Notes: generated by a model from the letters alone, not told the origin. A stretch of DNA of 64,000 nucleotides from Mycobacterium sp. 852002-10029_SCH5224772 (GCF_001667315.1 NZ_LZHT01000106.1:62001-126000), one strand, 5' to 3'. Positions 26,265 through 34,338 are shown, counted from the first letter of the stretch. A program made the numbers and translations.

Positions 26265-26408
26265 GCGGTAACTGCGAGCCACGGAGGCCGAACGGACACT
26301 ACGGCGCTCCCACTACGAACCGTTTCGCTGCGCTACCGTTAGTGCCATAACCGTCGGCCTAAGCGCGCAACGCCGGCCAAAAACGCAGAAGCAGCGAGGT
26401 GAGCCAGG

Positions 26409-27152
26409 GTGAGCAGCCGGCTGGAGTTCGGCCACGACGACGGCAACGACGATGACAACATCGACCCCCGCCGGATCCGATCCCGCAATCGCCTACTGGA
26501 CGCAGCGGCCGCACTGCTCACCAGCGGCGGCATTGAGGCCGTCACCATCGATGCGGTCACCAAAGCCTCCAAGGTGGCTCGCACCACCCTCTACCGCCAT
26601 TTCAACAACTCGTCGCAGTTGCTCGCAGCGACCTTCGAGCGGCTGCTACCTCAAGTCACCCCGCCCGCACCGGCCAGTGGAACGCTGCGCGAACGGCTCA
26701 TCGAACTGCTCACCCGCCAGGCCGCCTTATTCGCCGACGCTCCGCTGCACGTCACCGCGCTGGCCTGGCTCGCCCTGGGCCCCACCGCAACCACCGATCA
26801 CACCAGCGGTGAGCACGCCCCCAGGGCGCTACGCGCACGAGTCATTGACCAATACCGACAACCCTTCGACGCCATCCTGCAAAGCACCGAAGCCCGCGCC
26901 GAACTCGGCGACTTCGACGTCGAACTCGTACTGTGCCAACTCATCGGGCCATTCGCCTTCGCGCGAATGACCGGCCTGCGCACCATGGCTGCCCACGACT
27001 GCACACGCATCGTCGACGACTTCCTCGCCGCCCACCGTCACAACGACAGCGAACCCGCAACCACACAGGCCGGCGATATTTTCACCGCAGGTCAGGCAGC
27101 AAATAGTGCCTCAGGTCAAACGAGAACGGACACCCGCGCTGGCCGTGGCTGA
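26409..27152 (+). CDS. TetR family regulator of the mmpL unit
   Basis: A 247-residue regulator with a clear helix-turn-helix (VTIDAVTKASKVARTTLYRH, then FNNSSQLLAATF). An acidic N-terminal tail (GHDDGNDDDNID) precedes it. GTG 26409 is the start. The normal TetR fold ends near DDFLAAHRHN; the last 30 or so residues are low in family character, and the 21-base transposon-end-like repeat at 27106-27126 lies inside this tail, so the gene has probably been extended by element sequence. It is predicted to repress itself and the divergent DUF6188-mmpL unit through the palindrome at 26234-26264. Confidence 0.87.
   Translation: MSSRLEFGHDDGNDDDNIDPRRIRSRNRLLDAAAALLTSGGIEAVTIDAVTKASKVARTTLYRHFNNSSQLLAATFERLLPQVTPPAPASGTLRERLIELLTRQAALFADAPLHVTALAWLALGPTATTDHTSGEHAPRALRARVIDQYRQPFDAILQSTEARAELGDFDVELVLCQLIGPFAFARMTGLRTMAAHDCTRIVDDFLAAHRHNDSEPATTQAGDIFTAGQAANSASGQTRTDTRAGRG
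27106..27126. repeat. Transposon-end-like 21-base repeat, inverted copy
   Basis: GTGCCTCAGGTCAAACGAG begins this copy. Its reverse complement matches the left arm at 22183 at 18 of 21 positions. It lies in the 3' end of tetR, just before the IS256-type remnant, and is inverted relative to 22183 and 22260. Confidence 0.6.
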
Positions 27153-27229
27153 CGCGCGGGGACTGTCGCGGTAACGGTGTAAGTGGGCCTGACGGCCCCC
27201 GGTGTGTCGGGGGCGGAAAGGTCGCTAGA

Positions 27230-27403
27230 ATGACCGAGACTGTCGTGGCTGTGGAGCCATCGCAGAACAGTGAAGAACAGGCCGCTACCGCGGCGATCGA
27301 AGCCCCCCAAAATCGTGAGGTCGACGAGCTGGAAGTCGCCCGCGAACTGGTGCGCCAGGCCCGAGATGCCGGGGTGGCACTCACCGGCCCGGACGGGTTA
27401 CTC
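27230..27403 (+). pseudogene. IS256 (mutator)-type transposase, 5' remnant
   Basis: The ATG at 27230 opens a frame reading MTETVVAVEP, then VARELVRQARDAGVALTGPD and GLL. This is the typical N-terminus of IS256-family transposases (normally about 400 residues, continuing with LTKTVLE and the EMTEHLGY region). Homology stops abruptly after GLL at about 27403, where tniQ sequence begins on the other strand. The bases just upstream (27158-27229) probably include the IS left end (GGGGACTGTCGCGGTAACG). The rest of the IS is not in the window. Confidence 0.75.
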
Positions 27404-28267
27404 AACGCTGCGGGCTCGTTCCCTGCCTTGGGAACCGGGCCTGCTAATGCGTGTGGCACTGAGTTGCTGATCGTCGATCCAGTGTTCGATGGGCTGGTTC
27501 TGGTCACGGTGTTGGGGAAATTGGCGGCCAACGCTGGCGTAGACCGCATCGACGGCGTGGGCTCGGGCCGGTGTTGCTACCGCGGTGTTCCAAATCTGGC
27601 GACGAGCATCCGCCAAGATTCCGGCCAACGCGATCAAATCGGGGTACGTAGCGATGTAGGCGTCGATGTCGGCGTTCGCGGACGACAGTGTGAACCGGCT
27701 TGTCCAGCCCGACCACCGGCGGTGGATCCGAGTGGCGTCCCTAACCGCGAAGTCCAGCATGTCGTTGTGACGGTGATGCAGTCGCGCATGGCGCTGAGCG
27801 GCGGCGATCACGGCAGGCGCGCAGCGCAGATCGCGTTGATCGTCGAGGGTGTGGGTGCCCGGACCGATCCAGCGACGGTGCCGGTGGCAGACGGTGGCGT
27901 GGTCGGGGAACCAGCAGTAGACGGGCTCGTAGACACCGCGGCGTGCCATGCACAGCCGGCACGCGGGTCGGGCGTGGCGGCGTTGTCGGGTGGTGTCGCG
28001 GTCGCGGCCGACCAACCCTATTAGCCGGGTCTGCAGAGTGACCAATGGGTGGCTGCTGGCGTTTGCCAGCCAGTCCGGCCGGGGACAACAAATCGCTGGA
28101 CCGTCGGCCAGGTAGCGGCGCAGCTGTCTGGGGTCTAGGTGGTTGGCGTGCGCGAGGCGATCAAGGTAGGACTGGACCGTCTCGGCGTGAAACGGTGTGA
28201 CAGTTCGGGGCAATCGCATGGCAGGGCCCCGAGGCCATGTCGGTCGGGTAGCTATCTCAGCTGGCAT
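27398..28267 (-). CDS. tniQ: TniQ family transposition targeting protein
   Basis: A 289-residue TniQ/TnsD-type protein. The N-terminal TniQ motif is RLPRTVTPFHAETVQSYLDR, followed by a zinc finger (ACRLCMARRG, then ATVCHRHRRWI: two CxxC/CxxH pairs). Such proteins choose the target site and recruit the AAA ATPase. The ATG overlaps the end of the tniB gene by 11 bases. The last three codons and the stop TAA (27398-27400) are read from DNA belonging to an IS256-type transposase fragment on the other strand, so the native C-terminus has been cut and given a new stop. Whether it still functions is unclear. Confidence 0.87.
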   Translation of the reverse strand: MPAEIATRPTWPRGPAMRLPRTVTPFHAETVQSYLDRLAHANHLDPRQLRRYLADGPAICCPRPDWLANASSHPLVTLQTRLIGLVGRDRDTTRQRRHARPACRLCMARRGVYEPVYCWFPDHATVCHRHRRWIGPGTHTLDDQRDLRCAPAVIAAAQRHARLHHRHNDMLDFAVRDATRIHRRWSGWTSRFTLSSANADIDAYIATYPDLIALAGILADARRQIWNTAVATPARAHAVDAVYASVGRQFPQHRDQNQPIEHWIDDQQLSATRISRPGSQGRERARSVE

Positions 28268-29282
28268 GACGCTGTGCCGATGTTTGGGCCGCGTAGTCGA
28301 TTAGCACCGTGTCCATCAGATCTTTGGTAACACTCTCGGTTTCATCGAGCATGCTACGGATAGCCGCCGAACGGATCAGGTGCGCCAGGCTTCCGATCAT
28401 GCCGCCGGTGCGTTGGTGCAGGTACTTGGCCTCGGCGACAAGCGTTCCCGCGGTGTGACCGTGCAGGCGTAGGGTGCCTTCCATCGCGGCCACCAGCGAC
28501 TTCCATTCACCGGCGAAAGGAAACGGGCTGGTGTTGATCACACCGCATCGGCCGGCGAGCTGTCGTCCGCGGGTGCCGGTGAAGACACCGGAGCGTTCGA
28601 CGTCGATGCCGGCGTAGATGAAGGTGGCTGGCAGGTGTTCGGTGAAGTACTTCAGGTGATCGGAAAGTTCCTCGCCGGCGCGGGTATCGAGGTTGAGGTT
28701 GTGGATCTCGTCGACGATCACGATGTCGGTGCGGGTGTCGATGAGGACCTGACAGACGGCGTCGGCGATGTCAGTGACATTCACCCGCGGTTGCATCGGC
28801 GGAAGGCCCAGAAATCGTGCGAACTCCATCGCGAGTTTGCGTGGCGAGCCTTTCGGCGGTGCGGTCACATACACCACCGGGATCCGGGACTTGTCGGCGA
28901 ATCGTGTCCGGATACGCAGTTCGTGAAACCGGCCGAGTTGTTTGACCGCGGTAGTCTTCCCGGTTGCGGCTGCCCCGGAAATGATCAGCCCGCGCCGGGC
29001 GCCGATCTCGCGTTGGTTGAGCAGGGTCAGCAGCCGACCCTCGTTGGTGATGCGCTGGATCGCCGATGTGGTGACCACGACCAGCTCACTGTGATGCGCT
29101 ACCCGGGCTTCGTTGTAATTGGTCCGCTCGATCTCCGACAGGGCGCTCCACTGCGCATCGGGCAACAGAGTGAACTCGGGCGGATCCGCATCAACGAAAC
29201 GGCGCCAACCCTCCAGCGTGGTAGTGGGTTGGCGCCGGTCCTCGAGTTGACTCACCGGGGCAAACGTGTTCACAACCGCCAC
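28257..29282 (-). CDS. tniB: TniB/TnsC-type AAA ATPase
   Basis: A 341-residue ATP-binding transposition regulator. Walker A is SGAAATGKTT at residues 102-111 and Walker B is TDIVIVDEIHN with Asp191-Glu192. The C-terminal region has an AAA lid (AKYLHQRTGGMIGSLAHLI). In Tn7 and Tn5053 relatives this ATPase polymerises on target DNA and links TniQ to the transposase. It starts 13 bases inside the tniA 3' end and overlaps tniQ by 11 bases, so the operon is tightly coupled. Confidence 0.9.
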   Translation of the reverse strand: MAVVNTFAPVSQLEDRRQPTTTLEGWRRFVDADPPEFTLLPDAQWSALSEIERTNYNEARVAHHSELVVVTTSAIQRITNEGRLLTLLNQREIGARRGLIISGAAATGKTTAVKQLGRFHELRIRTRFADKSRIPVVYVTAPPKGSPRKLAMEFARFLGLPPMQPRVNVTDIADAVCQVLIDTRTDIVIVDEIHNLNLDTRAGEELSDHLKYFTEHLPATFIYAGIDVERSGVFTGTRGRQLAGRCGVINTSPFPFAGEWKSLVAAMEGTLRLHGHTAGTLVAEAKYLHQRTGGMIGSLAHLIRSAAIRSMLDETESVTKDLMDTVLIDYAAQTSAQRHAS

Positions 29283-31354
29283 GACTCAGCCTCCTTGCGT
29301 GCATCGAACACCGGAAGTGGAATGACCTGCGCGATCTCGGTGTCCTCGGCGTCCTCATCACCGCCTGGCGGCGGGTCCGCCTCGGCGAAGGGTTCGGCGG
29401 CGTCCGGGCGGGGCCACGCCGGCGCCGCGGTCGCTCGCGTTCGACCCGCCACCCGGCGATCCTTCGATTCCTGTGCGGAGGATGCGGGGCCTTGCGCGGC
29501 CCGGTCAAGCAGTTCATCGGCCGCGCGGGCGATCTCGGATTCGGTCGCCTGATCCTGCCCGCGTTGGGCCAGCACGGTGCGCGCGTGCTGCCATACCGAT
29601 TCGCCGAACGGCGCCGGGCGGGTGCGCAAATGCGTCCAGGTCACGGCCAGCCAGCCCTCGTCGTGATGGTTGCGCACCCAGATCCGCGACACGTCGTAGG
29701 GGTCGTAGCGCACTTCCCACCGGCCCTTCTTGGATTCCACCCCCGAGTGCTGGCGGCGGTAGGGGTTGAGTGCCTTGGCGTCGTAGGTGCGGTTGTTGAC
29801 CCGAATCCCGTAGGAATTGATGCGCCGCCAGCACGACGGCAGCAACTCGATGTAATCGTCGGCCGACAGCGGGACCGGAACATAGCCGGTGACTTCAACC
29901 AATGCGGCGTACTTCTCGTTCGGCGTCAGCGCCTTGCCCGGCGTGACGGGGTCACGCAGCCCGTCGTGGGGCCGGTTCTGCCACACCGCGACGATCCACT
30001 CGTCCAGCAGTGCCTGCAGCTCCACGATCGACCACACCGCATCCTGTTCGGCGTTCTTGCCGCGCCGCTCGACGCTGGAGCCGACATATCCGGCGACATG
30101 CTGGGCGAACAAGGTGGCCACCGACTGCAGCGTCCGCTCGATCTTGGGTTTGTCGGTCGGCGTATCCGGATGGGCGGGCTGCAGGTTGATCCCCAGCGTG
30201 CAACACGCTTGCCGAAACGTTTGCGACAGATATGCCTTCCCGTGGTCGCACACGACGGTCTCCGGGGCGATCACCGGCCGGGCGGCCGCATCAGCCAACC
30301 GCTGATCCACGCCGGTCAAACAGCGATGCGGCAGCACCGATCGCGACATTCGCAGCGCATCCGACCACCCCGGCCGCATCGACTCCGGCGTCAACGCCCG
30401 GGCCAGCAGCAGCGCCGCGTCGACCCCTTTGGTCGTGGGCCGCAACACCGCGGCCGGAATCGAGCGGGTCGCGTCGTCAACCATGCCGGTCAGCTCGACC
30501 CGGTCCACCGTGCCGTCATCGAGGACCACCCGCACATCCAGTGGAGTCGAATCAATCTCGACCATCTCACCGGGCCGTGCCACCGTCAGCACACCGAACG
30601 GGCCATCTGGCTGTTTGGCCAGCGAACGGCGGGTGCGTGCCGAGCCGAACGTGTGCCGGCCCGCCGACAACCTCTTCACCAGGCGATAGAAAGTGCGCTG
30701 CGAGGGCAGCGCCGGAGCGTCCTGCGCGCCGTATTGAGCCACCAACGATTTTGTCACTCGCCGCTGCAAGCGACTCACCGTCCCGGTCGACAGGTCGGTC
30801 TCCTCATCGATGGCTTGCCGCAGCGCGGCCACCAGCCGCTCGTCAACCCGGCCAAACACCGGCCGGCGGGGAATGTGACGACGATCGACAACGCCCAACA
30901 GGCCGTCTCGTTCGTAGGCATAGCGTTGCCGCTGCAACGTGTTCAAGCTGATCTCGTGGCCGGCCGACTGCAGCTCGGCGAGCTTCGCCAGCTCGCGCTG
31001 CCGCAGCGAACACGACGTCGGATCGAACTCGGGTCGCGGCCGCCTCCCTGCCTCGGCGTCAACCCGTCGACCCGTCAACACCTCGATCAAGTGCCGCTCC
31101 CACCAGCGGGCACGCTCAGCTGCAGCCTCCGGCACACCGGCCAAGGCTTCCTCAGAGCACAGCGCGGGCCGCGACCCCGACACCAACTCCAACGTCGGGT
31201 CACCCAGCAGCCGAGACAGGGGTACCACCGACTGCCCGCCGACCGCATCAGTCAGCCTGGCCGCGCCACCGGAAAGTGTGGCAATCGTGAACACTCCATC
31301 GGATAAACGGATTTCATCGCCTTCACGGATGACGCCTGAACGCATACCCGTCAT
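29270..31354 (-). CDS. tniA: TniA/TnsB-type DDE transposase (Mu C-terminal domain)
   Basis: A 694-residue DDE transposase. The catalytic residues are placed as Asp268 (EIDSTPLDV), Asp370 (VVCDHGKAYLS) and Glu406 (DKPKIERTL), a DD(35)E spacing typical of the retroviral integrase fold. An N-terminal helix-turn-helix region and the Mu-type C-terminal beta-barrel (INSYGIRVNNRTYDA) are present. It joins 3' ends to target DNA. The ATG at 31354 overlaps the TGA of the TnsA-like gene (ATGA), which decides the start. The C-terminal tail after about residue 640 is acidic and proline-rich, probably the ATPase-contacting part. Confidence 0.92.
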   Translation of the reverse strand: MTGMRSGVIREGDEIRLSDGVFTIATLSGGAARLTDAVGGQSVVPLSRLLGDPTLELVSGSRPALCSEEALAGVPEAAAERARWWERHLIEVLTGRRVDAEAGRRPRPEFDPTSCSLRQRELAKLAELQSAGHEISLNTLQRQRYAYERDGLLGVVDRRHIPRRPVFGRVDERLVAALRQAIDEETDLSTGTVSRLQRRVTKSLVAQYGAQDAPALPSQRTFYRLVKRLSAGRHTFGSARTRRSLAKQPDGPFGVLTVARPGEMVEIDSTPLDVRVVLDDGTVDRVELTGMVDDATRSIPAAVLRPTTKGVDAALLLARALTPESMRPGWSDALRMSRSVLPHRCLTGVDQRLADAAARPVIAPETVVCDHGKAYLSQTFRQACCTLGINLQPAHPDTPTDKPKIERTLQSVATLFAQHVAGYVGSSVERRGKNAEQDAVWSIVELQALLDEWIVAVWQNRPHDGLRDPVTPGKALTPNEKYAALVEVTGYVPVPLSADDYIELLPSCWRRINSYGIRVNNRTYDAKALNPYRRQHSGVESKKGRWEVRYDPYDVSRIWVRNHHDEGWLAVTWTHLRTRPAPFGESVWQHARTVLAQRGQDQATESEIARAADELLDRAAQGPASSAQESKDRRVAGRTRATAAPAWPRPDAAEPFAEADPPPGGDEDAEDTEIAQVIPLPVFDARKEAESWRL

Positions 31355-32136
31355 CGCGACAAAGCGGGGCCGACGATCGAATCCTCGGCCAAGACGGCCC
31401 CGCAAAGGTCCACGCCCAGCTGTCCATGCCACAACAGGTGGAACAGCACCGGCAGCACCATGATCGCTTCGCCGACCGATCTCACACCGGCCATCAGTGG
31501 CCGCGCCGAGTCGAAGGCCGCTTGCAACGCCGCGGCGACCGCCGGGCGGTAAACCCGTGGATGTCGATACCCGGACAGCCACCTCAGGTTCGCCGTCACC
31601 ACCGGATCTGCCTCGCCGACACGCCGATAGGTCCATCCGAGCGAACGGCACGCCTGATCCGATCGATCGAATAACTCAGCATCAGCTTCCGATATTCGGT
31701 TATCGCTGCGCACGTCGAGAACCCTCGCGGATCCGTCGGACAAACGTACGAAGTAGTCTGGCACGTGGTGCCTGCCATCACCCCAATGCAGTCGGAACGG
31801 CTGCGAAGCAACGCCAATGACCGCGGGATCGGCATCCAGCGCCATCAAATGGTCGCGCTCCACCCATGACTCATAGCCGATGTGCTCACGAGTCTTCGAA
31901 AACCACCACAGCCCTGGATAATTGCTCTGTCCACGAAACGACGGGAATCCGCGGATAGGTGAGCAGTCCAAATCAAAGGCCACCGCGGCGCACTCGGCTA
32001 GCGGCAAGCGCGAGTAACCTCCGGTGGAGTTGAGTTCAAGCTCAACACCACCGTTGACCCGGGGCCACAGCGCTGCCGGCGACGTGCGCACCAAACAACG
32101 GTACCGGCCGTGCCTCAAATAGATTGACAAAGACAC
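31351..32136 (-). CDS. tnsA: TnsA-like transposase endonuclease subunit
   Basis: A 261-residue protein with a restriction-endonuclease-like core: GYESWVERDHLMALDADP with a candidate Glu, then HVPDYFVRLSDGS with the metal-binding Asp, then ARVLDVRSDNRI where the usual Lys of the PD-(D/E)xK fold is an Arg, as in other actinobacterial TnsA-like proteins. It would cut the 5' strand at element ends, allowing cut-and-paste movement. No ATG is suitable; GTG 32136 (VSLSIYLRHG) is used, GTG 32091 is the alternative. It overlaps tniA by 4 bases. Repeat copy C lies about 105 bases upstream. Confidence 0.82.
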   Translation of the reverse strand: MSLSIYLRHGRYRCLVRTSPAALWPRVNGGVELELNSTGGYSRLPLAECAAVAFDLDCSPIRGFPSFRGQSNYPGLWWFSKTREHIGYESWVERDHLMALDADPAVIGVASQPFRLHWGDGRHHVPDYFVRLSDGSARVLDVRSDNRISEADAELFDRSDQACRSLGWTYRRVGEADPVVTANLRWLSGYRHPRVYRPAVAAALQAAFDSARPLMAGVRSVGEAIMVLPVLFHLLWHGQLGVDLCGAVLAEDSIVGPALSR

Positions 32137-32212
32137 GCCGATACCCCAGATGCGGCGGCAATACCCAACGTCGGATGTCAACGGACATCCACGCCGCGGT
32201 GGAAGTGATGTT

Positions 32213-32285
32213 CCGATAGCCCTTGCGGGCCAGGGCAATTCGTCACAGTGACGTTTTACCGGTGGTGCGGCAGGAGCGGGGACGG
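32213..32285 (+). repeat. Hairpin-palindrome repeat, copy C
   Basis: CCCTTGCGGGCCAGGGCAATT leads into CGTCACAGTGACG at 32241-32253, followed by TTTTACCGGTGG and a G-rich run. It matches copies A and B in order and orientation, and lies just upstream of the tnsA-like gene. Confidence 0.72.
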
Positions 32286-32531
32286 GTGGTCGATTGGCGG
32301 GTCTATGGATCAAGTGCAGTTGGGATCGGCTTGGCGCTGAACGTTGGTCCGGTCGACGCGCCGGCCCTCAACCGCCGCGATCTGTTCTGTGCGTTCTGTG
32401 GAGGCCAGTGGCTGCTCGCATAGGCGCCGACGGCAGCGCTGTGAAGCACCCAATCGTCAAGGGGTGCGAGCGCTTTCATCTACTGCACCTCGGTGAAGCG
32501 TTTGCCGATAAGCAACATTATGTCAAATAAA

Positions 32532-32846
32532 GTACGCCGTTTTCATCTGATGAATCACGGACGTTCCGAGTGACCCTCGCCCGACGTTTGGAGTCGATTT
32601 GGCTAAATCGCTTCGACACCAATGCTTTACGACAGATTCGCCAAGCGCATAGGGCCTCCGTCTGGTCCGGCCGCCGCGACACGCGCCGACGAACACTCGT
32701 TCGCGATGGACCTTCGATATTCACACACCATCGATTCTGATCAATCGGTGGCTTGCGATCACGCGTCTGCATCCTGGAGCGAAGGAATACGACCGAACTG
32801 AAGACGGCGAGCTACCAGTAGGGTACGCCGGCTTCATCAGATGATT
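32532..32846. repeat. Two direct copies of a TTCATCNGATGAA-containing repeat
   Basis: GTACGCCG followed by TTCATCTGATGAA occurs at 32532-32554, and GTACGCCG followed by TTCATCAGATGA at 32823-32844. Related copies appear at 34578-34628, 39754-39784, 48434-48462 and 56216-56228. Confidence 0.6.
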
Positions 32847-32885
32847 GGCTCGATCTAAAGCACGAGTTGCCCGCCTCCGGTCGGG

Positions 32886-33632
32886 CTATGCGGCGTATCC
32901 GCCGTCGATCCTCAGTACTGCGCCGGTGACGTAAGAGGCCTGCGGGCTGGCGAGGAAGACGACGCCTGCGGCGATCTCCTCCGGTCTGCCGTACCGTCCC
33001 ATCGCCGCTGTCGGCAGGAACATGGATGCGGCCGGGCCGTCGGCGGGGTTTCCTTCGGTGTCGACGAACCCTGGCTGGATGACGTTGACCGTGATGCCCC
33101 GGTGCGCCAGATCGCGGGCTGCACCCCGACTGAAGCCCTCGAGGGCCGACTTCGTTCCCGTGTAATACGCCATCCCAGCGAAACCCGCCCGCGTAGCCAC
33201 ACCCGAGCTGATGCTGACTATCCGCCCGCTATCAGGCAGCAGCGGGATCGCTGCCCGGACCGCGGCCACCACGCTGGTGTAGTTGGTGGCGAGCAGCCGA
33301 TCGAGGGCAGTCTCGTCGACGGACTCGCTGTCCACGGTGCCGCCGCCACCCACGGCCGCGTTGTTGACCAGAATGTCCAGCTTTCCGAACTGCTGGACCA
33401 CGGTGTGGATCAGGCCCGTCGCCTGCTTCGCATCTGCCTGGTCGGCCCGAAAGGCCGCCGCGCGTACTCCCTTTGCCTCCACGTCGGCGACCACAGCCTT
33501 GGCCTGATCCGCCGAAGACGAGTAGCTGATCGCGACGTCGGCTCCTTCGTCAGCCAGCGCCAGCGCCGACGCCGCCCCTATCCCCCGCGATCCGCCGGTC
33601 ACGATCGCGACCTTGTTGTCCAGCTTTCCCAT
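32886..33632 (-). CDS. SDR family oxidoreductase (3-oxoacyl-ACP reductase-like)
   Basis: A 248-residue classical SDR. The cofactor motif is VTGGSRGIGAASALAL, NNAAVGG follows, then SISSGVATRAGF with the catalytic serine and YYTGTKSALEGF with the YxxxK pair. The C-terminus DGGYAA is normal. It would reduce ketones with NADPH. The ATG at 33632 (MGKLDNK) follows AGGAAGC. It is divergent from the tetR at 33739, and the 106-base gap contains a double palindrome, so the TetR protein almost certainly controls it. Confidence 0.92.
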   Translation of the reverse strand: MGKLDNKVAIVTGGSRGIGAASALALADEGADVAISYSSSADQAKAVVADVEAKGVRAAAFRADQADAKQATGLIHTVVQQFGKLDILVNNAAVGGGGTVDSESVDETALDRLLATNYTSVVAAVRAAIPLLPDSGRIVSISSGVATRAGFAGMAYYTGTKSALEGFSRGAARDLAHRGITVNVIQPGFVDTEGNPADGPAASMFLPTAAMGRYGRPEEIAAGVVFLASPQASYVTGAVLRIDGGYAA

Positions 33633-33674
33633 GTGCTTCCTGCTTCCTGGTAGGTCTGACTTTTCGCGGAGTTC

Positions 33675-33718
33675 TTGACCGCGCGGTCCACCATAACCAT
33701 AGTGGACCGCACGGTCAA
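33675..33718. promoter_or_regulatory. Twin palindromic TetR operator GACCGNNCGGTC
   Basis: TTGACCGCGCGGTCCAC (33675-33691) and GTGGACCGCACGGTCAA (33702-33718) are inverted copies with one mismatch over 17 bases around a 10-base spacer. Each arm contains GACCG-NN-CGGTC, itself a palindrome, so two regulator dimers could bind. Confidence 0.85.
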
Positions 33719-33738
33719 CAATCCGTATCCTGGTTCGC

Positions 33739-34338
33739 ATGGCACGTCCGCGAGCGTTCGACGAGAAGCAGGTGCTGAACGCCGTCCGGGAGCAATTCTG
33801 GGACGCCGGTTACGCCGCGACCTCGCTGGAAGACCTGATGCGGGTCACCGGGCTGGGCAAAGGCAGCCTCTATGCAGCGTTCGGCGACAAGCGTCAGCTG
33901 TTCCTCCAGGCACTGCACAGCTACACCGACGACAACCACGGCCATCTTCGGCAAGCCCTGGCCGAGGCCCCACGGGCTGTGGACGCACTACGCATGCTCC
34001 TCGAAGCACCGATCGACGACCCGGACGACGCCGGCACGCGGCGCGGCTGCCTGATGGCCAACAGCACCTGCGAACTCGGCAACGCCGATCCAGAAGTTCT
34101 CGCCCACGCCCACCGCGCCTACGAGACGTCCACCGCGCTGATCGGCGACTGCGTCGCCCGCGCGCAACGCGAGGGCGACCTGCCGGCCGGAGCGGATCCG
34201 ATCGCACTGGCGCGGGCCCTCCTGGCTGCGCAACAAGGGATCGTGTTCATGAGCCGGACCGGGTTGGACACGGCCACACTCTCCGCCACGGCACGATCGC
34301 TCGCGGCCCAACTCCTGCCGGACCACTCCGGCGACTGA
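33739..34338 (+). CDS. TetR family regulator
   Basis: A 199-residue regulator. The N-terminus MARPRAFDEKQVLNAVREQF and the helix-turn-helix (TSLEDLMRVTGLGKGSLYAA) are classic for the TetR branch that controls SDR or reductase genes in response to small electrophiles or ketones. A cysteine in RRGCLMANS and a second in STCELG are family features. The twin palindrome at 33675-33718 lies immediately upstream and faces the divergent SDR gene. Confidence 0.92.
   Translation: MARPRAFDEKQVLNAVREQFWDAGYAATSLEDLMRVTGLGKGSLYAAFGDKRQLFLQALHSYTDDNHGHLRQALAEAPRAVDALRMLLEAPIDDPDDAGTRRGCLMANSTCELGNADPEVLAHAHRAYETSTALIGDCVARAQREGDLPAGADPIALARALLAAQQGIVFMSRTGLDTATLSATARSLAAQLLPDHSGD

Larger units (their letters stand above)
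27398..32253 (-). mobile_element. Tn7/Tn5053-like transposition module (TnsA-TniA-TniB-TniQ)
   Basis: Four genes with overlapping ends form one leftward operon: TnsA-like endonuclease, DD(35)E transposase, AAA ATPase and TniQ. Actinobacterial elements of this type are sometimes annotated as TnsA-like heteromeric transposase systems. Repeat copy C lies upstream of tnsA at the probable right side. The left side is not intact, because the tniQ 3' end runs into an IS256-type fragment. Element boundaries are therefore tentative. Confidence 0.8.
32137..32885. other. Gene-free region at the right side of the island
   Basis: No credible gene is seen in about 750 bases. It holds repeat copy C (32213-32285) and two copies of the GTACGCCG-TTCATCNGATGA dispersed repeat (32532-32555 and 32823-32846). 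Base composition is slightly lower in GC than the surrounding genes. Confidence 0.6.

Noticed and set aside
27230..28024. A continuous plus-strand frame of 264 codons starting at the IS256-type ATG
   Set aside because: Only the first 58 codons resemble a transposase. The rest is the opposite strand of tniQ, so the long frame is a product of the breakpoint, not a gene.
29492..31306. A long plus-strand open frame through the DDE transposase gene
   Set aside because: It is antisense to tniA, whose DD(35)E residues are all in place. The translation is arginine-, proline- and histidine-rich without any motif.
27398..32253. CRISPR-associated transposon
   Set aside because: TniQ with Tn7-like genes raised the possibility, but no cas genes, spacer-repeat array or crRNA-like repeats were seen anywhere in the window.
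19973..32285. Simple terminal inverted repeats of one transposon
   Set aside because: The three copies of the CGTCACAGTGACG element are all in the same orientation, so they cannot be the two inverted ends of a single element.
32308..32316. GATCAAGTG near tnsA as a further copy of the 21-base transposon-end-like repeat
   Set aside because: Only nine consecutive bases match and the flanks align poorly; a match of this length is expected by chance at about this frequency in a window of this size.
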